DNA from: Posidonia oceanica
Taxonomy: Eukaryota; Streptophyta; Magnoliopsida; Alismatales; Posidoniaceae
DNA length: 64,000 nucleotides
Reading direction: 5' to 3'
Assembly (NCBI GenBank): GCA_037176725.1
Contig: JAZBRS010000049.1
Coordinates: 38,122,001 to 38,186,000, forward strand
This document shows positions 11,126-22,738 of the stretch, piece after piece; the stretch's first letter is position 1, and every line of letters starts with the position of its first letter. The translations under genes were made by a program, and so were the position numbers. The notes beneath the pieces were generated by a model. It ran no database searches, had not been told where the DNA came from, and saw only the letters and a list, made by a program, of their open reading frames with translations.

Positions 11126-12274
11126 TGTTGGCAAAATTGCCTCATCTCTATGTTGATGAAAACAAAATATATTTGTGAGCTAAACTTCGTAATAGGTCAA
11201 GGAAGAGTTCTCATGGACTTTCGAAAAAGAAGAAGGCGAAATTGGCATGGAAGAAATTGATGTGGAAGTTTAAGGCGACTTAAGTCATGCTTAAGTCAAA
11301 TCAATTGAAGAATTGGAGACCAAGTTTCTAATGTAATTAAAGAGTCACGTAAATGTAATATGGTGTATTCTAGGAACTTGTAATAATCTCCGAAACACCC
11401 CCATAGTGCCTTAGGAAAATAGCCAAAGCCCCGAAACAAACCATTCATTAATTACACTTTATATAGAGCTAAAATAGGGTATTTCGGCATATTGAATAAT
11501 TTCGATATAGCGAAATTTGGGCATTCAGGGTTTACAACCTAATCGGCATACCAAATCATCTTCGGTCTACCAAATTTCTCGTCTGTTGTAAACATTTGCT
11601 GTAATCGATCGACCGAATTATTTTCGGTATGCCGATTTACTAACCGTTAGGGTAAAAATATAGATGTTAGACACATACTTTCTACCCTTGGTTTCTATAT
11701 ATAGACACCCTATTTGACACATAAAAAATACACATACACTAGAGCTTCAAGTCCTATCATTTTGAGAGTTGTTTTCAAGCATTCCACTCCCATCTTTTGA
11801 GAAGTGCTTCCAAGCAAAATCCTAACTAGTGTTTATCCCATTTTAGCAAGAGTGCTTCATTGCCATCCTTCTACCTTGTCAAAAGAGTTTGGGTGATTGT
11901 ATAAAAGAATCAAATTGTAACAATTCAAGGCTTATTGCTTCTCGAGCTGTGAGGAGCACAACACCGCGGTTTTTTTAGGGCTTGGTGAGGGTTCGTCAAG
12001 GTTTGTAGTAGTGGGATTTTGGCCAGGTAAGAAGATCGAATAGGGAAACTCTCGAGGAGTGGACTAAGCTGGGGAGGTTGAACCACTATAAATCACTTGA
12101 GCACATTAATTTCTCTCATCCCCTCCTTTGCATGTTCATAGTTTAATATCCAAATCCTTCACTTTATTTCATTTACTTATATATTACTTATGTTTGTTGA
12201 ATAAGAAGTTTAAATTCCACATTTTCCCTTAATTCTCTATTCACCCCCCTCTTGAGAAGTCTAAGATCCTAACA
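11126..12274 (+). mobile_element. Copia LTR, copy 1 (1149 bp)
   Basis: It starts TGTTGGCAAAATTGCC and ends GATCCTAACA, matching the solo LTR at 22739-23972 at both ends and along its length (TTTGTGAGCTAA, TAGGTCAAG, CTCATGGACTT, GGTTGAACCACTATAAATC). A palindromic TATA region TCTATATATAGA lies at about 11693-11704. The five bases before it (CATAT) are not repeated after it; instead a 5'-truncated copy of the same LTR follows directly. It is therefore not a simple solo LTR. Confidence 0.8.
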
Positions 12275-12534
12275 ATTGGACATTCATTATTGGGCTAAAA
12301 CAGGACATTTCGACATATCGAATATTTTCGATATACCAAAATTTAGGTTTACAGAGGTTCTGACAGAGAACCAATTTGGCATACCGAAGCCATTTCGGCA
12401 TACCAAATTGTTCGTCTGAATAGAACAATTGTGTGTAAATCAGTTCACCGAATTAATTTCGGTATGCCGTTAGGGAAAAAATATAGACGTAAGACACATT
12501 TTTTCTACCCTTAATTCCTATAAATAGGACCCCC
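12275..12534 (+). mobile_element. Copia LTR, copy 2, left part
   Basis: This aligns with about 11446-11695 of copy 1 (ATTCATTA, GGCTAAAA, ATTTCG, TTCGGTATGCCG, TTAGGG, TATAGACGTAAGACACA). The copy lacks its first ~320 bases. It is cut at CTATAAATAGGACCCCC by the 12535 element and resumes at 29009. Confidence 0.75.
12530..12534 (+). repeat. Left target-site duplication CCCCC of element 2
   Basis: CCCCC directly precedes the LTR start at 12535 and is repeated at 29009-29013 directly after the 3' LTR end (GGTCACA). Sequence on the two outer sides belongs to one Copia LTR, which supports this as the 5-bp duplication made at integration. Its low complexity is a caveat. Confidence 0.75.
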
Positions 12535-14998
12535 TGTAGACACCCCAATTAGACACCATTCGTCGGCGGACCCCTCTGGTAGTGCTTGCTAGGGATGCGA
12601 CGCGGTGGACCCCACAATTTCACCAAACCAAACACTAAACCGGGCCAACACCTTAGAACTCACCATAACCCTACGAACCACAAGCCTTCAAAGCCCAAAG
12701 CCCATTGGTTGCCCAGGAATCCAAGGAAACGGGCCCAGAATCCCTGCAACAAACTCTGCATAGGTCAACCATGGAAACAGGCCACAGTTTGGTACCGCTG
12801 CTTTGTGTCGCGTTTGCCATGGATCAGTGCTCGTTGCCGGCAGTTCGGGCTAGCCGTGCATGTGGAACGGCCGACACTTGCATGGATCTCAACACATGCA
12901 TTGGAGTACCCTGACCATCATGCCCTCGTCCAGGATCAAAATACCAATCCACCCTTCTCATTTGAATCACAGCCGCCCATTGACACTCAACCCGCGCGCG
13001 TGCGACCGTGCACTGTACTGGTAGTCTCGTGGCTGGCTTGCTTTCGGCGCCATGCCCTGCCACCCTGCAACACGTCGTCGCTGTGCCATGCCATGCCACC
13101 CTGCAGCACGTTGCACTGCTCCCGACCATCCTCGCACCAACCCTTGTAGCACACCACCTGCTACAAAAAGCAACCGGTAGCCCCTAAGGCAAGGCAGGGC
13201 AAGAAGGAGGGGGCGGGCATTCGACAGCAACCTAGATTCTCCTGTGCGTGCGAGAGAAAATCGGAGAGCACCCGAGCACCACTGCAGCCCTCCGCACACC
13301 ACCACCGAGCATCCCACACGGCCGCTGCACTGCAAGCACAACTGACCGACCTGAATCGGCACAACCCGAGCATCCATCCCTCTGAGCATCAACAGAACAA
13401 CCTCCGTGCATCAACCAACGCATCCCAGCCTTGCCTCCGCCCCATCGTTGCGTCCAACACCACTGTCGCCTGGTGCACGCCCGCCGCAAGCCGCCGCCAT
13501 CTGGAGGCATATCCACGTGCCAACACGGGCAGATAATTCTTCCCAGAGCTTCGTACTTACTCTCTCTAGCTTTGTAGCCTTTATATGTGTGAATTCGCCC
13601 TCGTTTGCTGAGCTTTATCTTGCCTGTGTCTCTGTTTTCTCCAGCGGTGGGTTCACCGGCCGTGTGAGGTCGTTGGCTGTTGAGCATGGCTGGGGATCCA
13701 CCACACCTGCATTGTGTTCTCCACTCTCCCCCGCATTCTCCTAGCGATGCTCCGATGGAGATCGACCTCGTAGCTCGCGGTCGAACTCGCGATCGACGAG
13801 CAAGCGACGAGTTCTAGCGAGCTTGGCGGGGAGGGAGGTTGAGTACTTGTTTTCGTGCTTTCTCTCCTTGCATCGCATCCTCAGCCCTTCCTTGACCTCC
13901 CACTTCCTTCCCATAGAGCCACGGTTGCGTCCCGTGGGCTCCTGATCCTTCTCAGGGCCGGCAAACATGCCCATTTTCGGCGATGTGAAGTGGAGGTGGG
14001 GGAAAGAGATCCGAGCGATCGTATTGTGTTTTCTCTGCATAGTTTTGATCTCTAATATGCCCTCTTACTTTTTGGATCGATGCTTGCATGCTTTGAATCG
14101 ATTCCATTGCATGGTTGAGCGATGAAACTCATCTGTCTGGACTGCAAAGCTCCCTACGTGGGTTCCTTCCGTGGGTTGCCCACGCGAGTACCTTCCGCAG
14201 TTTGCCAGATTTAGATCGGATCAGGAGTAGAACACTTGCATGTCTTGCATTTCTTTGGTTTTGATCTTGTTTATGCATGCTCTGATCTACTCCATCTGTA
14301 TGTTTTCTACTTGCATTGCATGGCTCCTTCGACGTTTTGATTCTCGCTTGCATCCATTAGGGCAGTGAAGCTTACTGTCTGGAGTTCATTTGAACTGAGG
14401 CGCGATGATCCAGTGGACATCCTTAACGGATTGTTCCAGCGTGATTCTCATGCGCGAGTGCCCAGTTCAAAACACTGACAGCGTTGCTAAGTGTTTAGGT
14501 CGCATGTTTTGTTTTCATCATGCATCATGGCATATAGGCATGCATTAAGGCATACATCATTAGCAAGGCATAGCACTCATTGCCCATGGGCGTATATTAA
14601 TTGGCATTCAATTGCCGACAATAACCGCACAAGCGAGCGAAAAGCCTAGAAAGACTGACTTCCGGGCGCATGGGGGTGCCTAACCCCTTCCTCATGCGTA
14701 ACAGAACTCCTTACCCTTTCTCTAGCCCACAGTGACCATTGTGTCTGCATCCATTGGCCTGGATTATGCATTTTTTGCAACATTGCACGCATTAACATGC
14801 TTTCTTCTCGATTTTCCTTGTCTTTCTAATAAATAAACTAAGTGGCGATTCCATTTTCTTATCCATTGTTTTTCTTTGCCTTTTCCGATGTTTTCGAGTC
14901 GAGTGTACTTCTTCGGATTCACCATTCTGCTGTGACCCTATTGGTCAGCGCGCGTCGGCCCTGATCCCACGCTTTGTCCCATCACCGGCATGGTCACT
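12535..14998 (+). mobile_element. 5' LTR of element 2
   Basis: It starts TGTAGACACCCCAATTAGAC and ends ...CCGGCATGGTCACT, aligned along its whole length with 26545-29008 (for example CATTCGTCGGCGGACCCC, TGACCATCATGCCC and GATCCCACGCT). A TATA-like TTTATATGTGTG lies at about 13580. Several open frames on both strands (12586-13149, 12967-13392 and others) are GC-rich LTR sequence without recognisable domains; the matching frames in the other LTR differ in length, so I do not call genes. Confidence 0.85.
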
Positions 14999-15003
14999 AG
15001 AAC

Positions 15004-15021
15004 TGGCGACTCCCTAGGGAC
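15004..15021 (+). promoter_or_regulatory. Primer binding site (tRNA-Arg type)
   Basis: TGGCGACTCCCTAGGGAC lies five bases after the 5' LTR. TGGCGACTCC is the complement of a 3' end ...GGAGTCGCCA, as in plant tRNA-Arg(ACG) with CCA; the second half fits with mismatches. Arg-primed elements are typical of the Ogre branch of Tat. Confidence 0.75.
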
Positions 15022-16110
15022 AAATTGACTTTGGCTTTCGATTCGGCTTTTCCTCGTTTGCATGGTTCTTTCCTGTGCTTGCCTTGCTTGCTTGCCTTTA
15101 TGCTTATCCATGCCTAAATATTCGCTTGACACAATAATGCATGCTTTTTGTAAGGTGAGTGCTTGCTTTACACATATGCCATGCCACCACATTTGCACAT
15201 GCCTTGCTACATGCTTTTGATGTGATGGATGCTTTTTTTTCTACTTTCACCATGATGTTCACGACACTTGCACATGCCATGCACATGCCTTTTGCCTTGA
15301 TGTATGATTACTTGCATGCCATGACTTGATGTCTCTTTCCCCTTTTGCATATGCCATCTCCAAGATATTAGAGACACGCTTGCTTCCCTTTGGCTTAATT
15401 TAGAAGTTGCAAATAAAGCCAAACAAGAACATCTAAGCACAACTAGAGCCATACTTGTAATCTTTCCCTTCGACTAAATAAAAAGCAAGTAAAACACATC
15501 AAAGCACATCTGCATGACTGATCATATTAGAAAACTTGCATCCTCTCATCCCTAAGTCCACTCACTTAGTCTGAGAAGGGCAGTCCCGGTCTCTTGTTCC
15601 ATCGCTTTGGCGTGGGGCGAGTTGGTCGGTTTGTCCCCCTTTTTCGGGGTCGCGTCGATGTTAGTAGAGGGTACAACCCATGCTTTGGCAGGGTCAAGGC
15701 TCCTAATGCACCACCCGCTCGTAGCCTGAGCTTTGGCCAGGATTTAGATAGGAACCTACTTTCTAACTAGAGTCCAAACCCATACCCACGAGCAAGTCCG
15801 AGTAGTTGGCCTACTCAGGACATACAGATGGTGAGAGAGCGCACGATAGGGCATTCATCTGCATGTGTGCCATTCATACCACCATAGCAAGCTGCATTGT
15901 GGCTTAGTCGAAGTCCTGATCTGATTTTGTTTTGCCTGCATGCAGGTACATGCGAGGTCCTCAGCCGGAGCTCGAGCGTCTCTGTCATGGGCAGCTATCT
16001 GTGGTCCCCCTTTCTTCCTGAATTGTTTGTCGCCTTCGACGATAACTCGTCTTAGGACTCGTGCGTCTGCTTTTCGCCGCAGCGCTATCCTTACCCGCTC
16101 GCGATCAACC
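15022..16110 (+). other. 5' leader of element 2
   Basis: About 1.1 kb lies between primer site and gag, with no gene. It is rich in TGCTTGC/GCATGC words (15060-15320). The block 15540-15860 is strongly conserved with 1620-1920 of element 1, which suggests a cis-acting (packaging or splicing) role. A possible splice acceptor TGCCTGCATGCAG ends near 15946. Confidence 0.5.
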
Positions 16111-18390
16111 ATGGCCCAACATACCAGTGAGCCTCTTCCTTCTGTTGCCTTGAAGGAGATCCCAGTCTCGGTCCCTCCGACTTCTGCAGCTTCCCCTTCC
16201 CGCCATGCATTCCACTTTAGAGTGCATGACGATCCTCTGCTTACCCCGAGAAATCGGCGGACTCTAACCGGTATGGAGCCCGTCACCGAATCTGTTGCGG
16301 TGACTACCACTCAGGCCCCAGAAGTCCTTCCTCTCGTCCCTCCCTTGGGCATTCCAATTTCAAGAATTCAGTCGGCCGCGGCTATCTCTACTGTAGGGTC
16401 TGCCCCTTTCGACTCTTTTGCTCTCGTGCCCCCTTTAGCAGTCGTCCCTTTGCATCCCAACTCGTCGGTCGACGAGTCCCCGGCCATGCAAGCGCAACAT
16501 TAGATGGCTATGGCACAGAAGTTGTGAGGCATGGCCCTTCCTCTTGGTCTTGCTTCCTCGCTTCCTCCTCTTCTGACCCCTGAGGTTCCGGTGCAGCCCA
16601 CTTTAACCTTGCAGGCTCACCCCACTGCACTTCTGCCCCTACCATCGCCCCAACTCCTCATAGCTTCGGCGATGGGGGCACCATTTCTGCTTCCTGCACT
16701 CACATTGTACAGTTCACAGCATACAACTCCATCACATGGTGGCCAGTGCCCTAGATTGGCAAGAGCACAACACCTCTTGACTCCCTTACCTGGAACCGCG
16801 CCGGTGCAACTGCTGCTGCTCCCACACATCGCACCATACACAGCACAGCTTGCTATTCATCCATTCCCTTTGCATTAGTAGATATAGGCTCAAGCATGCA
16901 TGTCACCACACCTTGCACCCTTGCACGAGTACGCCAACCCTCACACCTCGACACTAGGTGGCGTGGTGGTGGATCCGGAGGAACGCTCTCGCGCGACCCA
17001 TACAGTGTACGCGACACCTGCCTCGGCTACATCAGCGACTTTAGATGCCCTCCTTGCTAGGGTCAGCAATCTAGAAAGAACACTTCGTCAAGTGCAAGGC
17101 GGGGACCGCTAGTCCTACCAATTCCGGGACCTCTGCTACTTTCCAGAGGCGACACTCCCTGCGAACTTCTGCATCCCAAAATTTGACAAGTATAATGGTA
17201 GAGGCTGCTCCGTCTCCCATTTGAAGGCGTGTTACAGCGACCTTAATCAGCTTCAGGCTGGCGATAGGCTGCTAATCTGCTTGTTCCAGAAGAGTATGAC
17301 GGGGCCTACACTCAAGTGGTTTACATCCCTCGACATGATTACCGTCAAGACTTGGGATGACCTCAGCTGGGCATTCCTGGAGCAATATTCCTTCAACCTC
17401 GACTTGATGCCTAAGCGTGAGGATCTTGTCGCAATCCGGCAGAAGCCCCACGAACCATTCGGGGAGTATGTCGGTCGCTGGTGCACCTTAGCCTCCCAGG
17501 TCAAAGATAGACCCTCGAACGAGGAGTCTATTGAGAACATCATCAAGGGAGCGCAGCCAGCGACTGGAGCTCTACACTACCTGCAACCCATCACTAGCTT
17601 TGCATCACGAACCCGAGCTGGCGCTTGCATGGATGGCTCGCTGCGGAGTGGGATCTTCCCCGCGCTCACTGAATTCGCAAAGCAAGCTACCGCCTCCAGT
17701 AGCAACAACAGCAACAGAAACAGCAGTAGCAGCGGCAACAAAGGCAACAACGGCTTCGATGTCAGCTACTACAAGAGGCTGACCGTCGGCTACATCAGTT
17801 CGCATGCAGAGCTTGCTCGTGCAATGAGCCAGTCTGGCTCGCCTCAGCTTGCATCTACACCTAGCATTCCATACACTACACAAAGCACTACCATCGTCGA
17901 GCCAGTGCATCACGTCGCGCTAGCTTGGCAAAGACAGCCGCCGAAGCAAAGACAAGGCTGCCGCACTGAGAGTGATTTCACCCCACTTGGTGAACCACTG
18001 AGCGGCGTCTTTCCTCAGCTTGTGTCACTTCTGAGGCTCCCGAAAACTCATCTGCCACCGAACCCACTTCCACAGTGGTACGACATGAGTGCGTACTGCG
18101 ATTATTATCGAGCCATGGGGCACTCGACGAATAATTGTCACACTCTCTGGGACGTCATTCAGAACCTCATTGACAATGGAGTCCTTGTTGTTAATGCACA
18201 GGAGGCAGTACATCCACCTGCACCTGCACACCGTAGCATAGCCAGCCTGTCCTCACCAGAGCCTACAAGCTCCGGGGATGCTGGGACCCCAGGGGTATAA
18301 CTTCTTGCTCCCGTCCTTGCTGATTCCAGCCCTTCCTCGATGGATCCTTCTGATCTCATCGATGTGGTCTCCTCTCCAGGTTCTTCCTAG
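16111..18390 (+). pseudogene. gag: Retrotransposon gag, element 2 (in-frame stops)
   Basis: This 760-codon gag frame starts MAQHTSEPLPSVALKEI, as in element 1. After a Pro/Ser/Thr-rich N-terminal third comes the gag core (about 17120-17660): SYQFRDLCYFPE, FCIPKFDKYNGRGC, LKWFTSLD, EQYSFNLDLMPKRED and PFGEYVGRW. A Ser/Asn-rich linker follows at 17690-17760. The zinc-knuckle region near 18090-18135 keeps C, H and C but has Tyr where element 1 has the first His (C-DY-Y-RAMG-H-STNN-C), so metal binding is probably impaired. There are no indel frameshifts, but seven internal stops: 16501, 16525, 16876, 16879, 16885, 17110 and 18298. At 16876, 16885 and 17110 element 1 has CAG; at 16525 it has CGA. 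Confidence 0.85.
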
Positions 18391-20090
18391 CTTCGTCCAT
18401 GGGGGCCTGACCTAGAGTTTGCTTGTCTGCCAAGCACCAGCCCGAATCTGCAAGTGCAACACCGTGGATCCCAACAACGGACAGTAGCAACAATCCCAGC
18501 AGCATTGTCGGCAGTCTAAACAACCAGTAGTGGTACCACCAATGCAGTTAGTGGCCCCATCAGCCCGAGCAGCAATACAGAGCAGCACAGTCGGCAATAA
18601 AGCAGCAAGCCGTGGGGATCAGAACCATATCCTTTTGTTTGTTTCTTTATTGTTTTCTTTTCCTTCAAAAAAAATCAAAAATCAGAAAAACAAAAAAATC
18701 AAAAGGCAAAAACACAAAAAATAAAAAACCTAAAAAACAACAAAAACATCTGCATGCCAACATTTGCCCGATGACGAAAATCGGAAAAGCAAGCCTGCTA
18801 AAGGGAGAGAGAGCTGTCCCATCTCAATTGACGACCAGGTAAGTGAGGGAGCCACCACCCACCGCGAGTAGGATGAAGTGTCCAAACTCCGTAAGGGGCC
18901 TGCACCTTCCAGAGGGAGACAAAATGCTAAGGTGACTAAGCGAGTGAGTCGAAAAATACATATTCACATGGGCATAAAAGAGAATATGCAGACAGAAGGT
19001 GAAGACAGAAGTCAGCCCGTGAGAGGGACGTGCGGAGTAGCCTTACCCCCACCAAACCTCGGAGAGGAGTCGGAGCATGCACCTGAGCAGCCTACATCCT
19101 CAAAGGGACTAGCCACCCCTTTCTGCAACAATAGCCTCCAGCCTAGACCAGGCTCCCATTACCTCCAGGCCAGGGGTAGAGCGAACCCAAGCATCTATGA
19201 GGGAGCAAAAAAGCAAAAAGCCTCAAAAAAGCAGGTGCAGGGCCCTTAAGATTTTGGCATGGAGCCTGATCCATCATCCACCGAGAGCATGAGCACCACC
19301 ACCCACCAAGGAGAGCCACTTGCAGCTTGTGAATCCTAGTAGGGTCACTTGAGTCGAGGGCGTCCTCCTCCTTTTCTGCAGGCATGAATGCTTTCCAGTA
19401 ACTGAGGGCAGACAATAAAAAACTACTCATAATAAATCAGCTTGCTTGATCAATACCGTTCTTGCTTGCTTATGCATAACCCAGTAGGTTCTATTCCAGC
19501 ATTTTTTGGCCAGGGGCATGTCAATTGCTCTGGTTGAGGCATATACATCAGAGCAATGGTAGAACAAGCTTGGTACAACCAACATTGCAGACTTTGTATC
19601 TTTAACCAGGGGCATCTTTGCTGCCTTGTGAAGGGAGGACCGCTCCAAGAAGCTCAGCACAGAATTGCACGTCCAGAGCAGCACTACAGACATCTAATGC
19701 TCCACAATCACCAGGCATGGGCAACAAGCATTTGGCAAGCAACGACACTCTCTCAGCAAGCAGTTAGCAATCAGCATATCCACCTTTGGAGGCGAGCATC
19801 TGCAAACAAGCATCATTCAAGATGGTCAGCTTTCAGTAGCAACGGTCCAGGGTGCACTTGCAGTCAAAACTCATCCTTGGCAGACCTTTATCGGCTAAAC
19901 CAACAGGCTTGGTCCTCTTGCATTCGCATCATTCTGTCTCTCGTCCGCCCACGAAGCCGACCTATCTATATCTTGATACCAGGGGCATGTCAATAGTTCT
20001 TCGGCATCATTCCCTCGATGCCAAGGGCATCTCATTTGTCCTTAGGTATCGTCTTGCCTTCCCTACCTGCCATTTTGTCGGCGACTATAT
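18391..20090 (+). other. Non-coding 3' region of element 2, first part
   Basis: No gene is supported. 18640-18760 is A-rich low-complexity sequence, as after gag in element 1. 18840-19250 matches 5270-5900 of element 1 in scattered words. Modules of the GATACCAGGGGCAT type occur at 19975-20050, leading into the 50-bp array. Confidence 0.45.
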
Positions 20091-22020
20091 CTCGGTTAAC
20101 AAATTTGCAATCCTGCTCTGCGATTTGTTGTCGACTGCATCTCAGTTGATGAATTCGCCATCCTGCTCTGCGATTCGTCGCCAACTGCATCTCGGTTGAC
20201 AAATTTGCCATCTTGCCCTACGATTTGTCACTGTCTGCGTTTCGGTTGACAAGTTCGCTATCCTGCTCTGTGATTTGTCACCGACTGCATCTCGGTTGAC
20301 AAATTCGCTATTCTACTCTGCGATTTGTCGCCGATTGCATCTCGATTGACAAATTCGCAATCCTGCTCTGCGATTTGTCGTCGACTGCATCTCGGTTGAC
20401 AAGTTCGCCAACCTACTCTATGATTTGTCGCCGACTGCATCTCGGTTGACAAATTCACCATCCTGCTCTGCGATTTGTCGCCAATTGCATCTTGGTTGAC
20501 AAATTTGCTATCCTACTCTGCGATTTGTCACTGACTGCATCTCGGTTGACAAGTTCGCCATCCTACTCTGAGATTTGTCGCCGACTTCATCTCGATTGAC
20601 AAATTCGCTATCCTGCTCTGCGATTTGTCTCAGATTGCATCTCGGTTGACAAGTTCGCCATCTTGCTCTGTGATTTGTCATTGATTGCATCTCGGTTGAC
20701 AAGTTCGCCATCCTACTCTGTGATTTGTCATTGACTGCATCTCAGTTGACAAGTTCGCCATCCTACTCTGCGATTTGTCGTCGACTGCATCTCGATTGAC
20801 AAATTCACCATCCTACTCTGTGATTTGTCGCCGACAGCATCTTGATTGACAAATTTGCTATCCTGCTCTGCGATTTGTTGCCGACTGCATCTCGGTTGAC
20901 AAGTTTGCCATACTGCTCTGCGATTTGTCACCGACTGCATCTCGATTGACAAGTTTGCCATCCTACTCTGCGATTTGTCACGAACTGCATCTCGGTTGAC
21001 AAATTCACCATGCTACTCTGTAATTTGTCGTCGACTGCATCTCGGTTGACAAATTCGCTAACCTGCTCTACGATTTGTCGCCGATTGCATCTCAGTTGAC
21101 AAATTCGCCATCTTGCTCTGCAATTTGTCGCCGACTGCATCTCGGTTGACAAATTCGCTATCTTGCTCTACGATTTGTTACAAACTACATCTCGGTTGAC
21201 AAGTTCGCCATCCTGCTCTGCAATTTGTCATCGACTGCATCTCGGTTGACAATTTCGCTATCCTGCTGTGCGATTTGTCACCGACTGCATCTCGGCTAAC
21301 AAGTTCACCATCCTACTCTGCGATTTGTCGTCGACTGCAACTCAGTTGACAAATTCACCACCCTGCTTAGCGATTTGTCATTGACTGCATCTCGGTTGAC
21401 AAATTTGCCATCCTGCTCTGCGATTTGTCACCGACTGCATCTTGGTTGACAAGTTCACCATCCTGCTCTGCGATTTGTCGTCGACTGCATCTCGGTTGAC
21501 AAGTTCGCCATCTTGCTCTGTGATTTTTTGTCACCTACATCTCGGTTGACAAATTTGCTATCCTGCTCTGCGATTTGTCGCTGATTGCATCTCGGTTCAC
21601 AAATTCCCCATACTGCTTTGTGGTTTGTAGCCGACTGCATCTCGATTGACAAATTCGCCATCCTGCTCAGCGATTTGTCGCTGATTGCAACTTAGTTGAA
21701 AAGTTCGCCATCCTACTCTACGATTTGTCGCCGATTGCATCTCGGTTGATAGATTTGCTATCCTACTCTGCAATGTGTCGCCAACTGCATCTCGGTTGAC
21801 AAATTCGCCATCCTGCTCTACGATTTGTCGCTGACTGCATCTCAGTTGACGAATTCGCCATCCTACCTTGCAATTTGTCACCGGCTACGTCTCGATTGAC
21901 AAATTCACCATCCTACTCTGCAATTTTTCACCGACTGCATCTCGGTTGACAAATTCGCTATCCTACTCTACGATTTATCGCCGACTGCATCTCGATTGAC
22001 AATTTCGTCGACTGCATCTC
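20091..22020 (+). repeat. 50-bp tandem array, about 38 copies, hairpin in every unit
   Basis: The unit is close to TGCATCTCGGTTGACAAATT followed by CGCCATCCTGCTCTGCGATT and TGTCGCCGAC. The landmark TCCTGCTCTG (or a close variant) falls every 50 bases from 20111 to 21961, so about 38 units follow each other with no net indel. Each unit holds an inverted repeat, GACAAATTCGC and GCGATTTGTC, a 10-bp stem with one bulged T and a loop of about 11 bases. Three or more decayed units follow to about 22140. Because 50 is not a multiple of 3, short minus-strand frames cycle through it; these are not genes. Confidence 0.95.
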
Positions 22021-22554
22021 AGTTGTCAAATTTGGCGTCTTGTCTTACGTCCTTGTCATTAGTTGCGTCTCGGAGGACAAATTTGCTATCCTTCCTCGCG
22101 TCTTTGTCACCGTCTGCGTCTCGATCGGCAAAGTTTGCCTCCTGCTTTGCTCTTGCTTCCCTCTCTTGGATCCTCGCACCGTGCAGACGAGGTCCAGCTT
22201 ACCCCTTCTGCTTGGGCTGGAAGTCCTAACTGCTTGATTGGCAACCGTCAAGATGTTTGCTCGGGCTGGCAGTCCTAGCTGCTCGATTGACACTCATCTT
22301 GTTGTATAGCCTTCTTCTTGATGCTAGGAGCGTTTCGGCTGCCCCCTGATATCTCCATTTCGTTACCAAGGGCATCTTTTTCGCTGCTCTACGGTATCGT
22401 ACCCCCTTTTCTTTCAGACTAATAGCCCTAACTATCCAGATGACACCCGTCATAATGTCTGGCGCCCTTTCAACGGGCTGCAGCCCAAACTATCCAGTGA
22501 TAAGTCCATCAGCTTATCACGCACCTCATTATAGCATAGCACTTTGTCACATGT
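22021..22554 (+). other. 3' region of element 2 between array and nested LTR
   Basis: Diverged remnants of the 50-bp unit (to about 22140) are followed by hairpin modules: GGGCTGGNAGTCCTAACTG at 22210 and 22264, TACCAAGGGCATC...GGTATCG at 22360-22400, and GTGATAAG-loop-CTTATCAC (perfect 8-bp stem) at about 22497-22520. There is no gene. Confidence 0.5.
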
Positions 22555-22733
22555 TGTAGACACCCCGATTTGATGCCACTCATCGGCGGATTTCTTTTGG
22601 AGGTGTTTGCTCGGATCGCGGCATGGCGGATCCCACCACTTCACCAAACCAGACCCCAAAACCTAACCCAACACCTCAAATGTCATCAAAACCCATCACA
22701 CCACAAGCCTTCATAGCCCAAAGCCCACTGGTG

Positions 22734-22738
22734 GTCCA
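22734..22738 (+). repeat. Target-site duplication GTCCA of the Copia solo LTR (left copy)
   Basis: GTCCA at 22734-22738 is repeated exactly at 23973-23977. Joining the flanks restores the host LTR order seen at 12700 and 26720 (AAGCCCA.TGGTGG.CCA, then AAACGAGCCCAGAAT). Confidence 0.9.

Noticed and set aside
12586..13149. 187-residue frame and its counterparts (24124-24780, 26835-27380) as host genes
   Set aside because: They lie inside gypsy LTRs; frames in the homologous LTRs differ in length and strand and have no recognisable domain.
20091..22020. Minus-strand reading frames of 67-94 residues across the 50-bp array
   Set aside because: They repeat the same peptide in cycling frames because the period is not a multiple of 3; no start context, domain or conservation supports them.
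20091..22020. CRISPR array
   Set aside because: The whole 50-bp unit repeats, with no unique spacers, and the organism is a plant.
20091..22020. Centromeric satellite
   Set aside because: The array is short, bounded, and lies at a fixed place inside an LTR element between gag and the 3' LTR; typical plant centromere satellites are longer units in much larger arrays.
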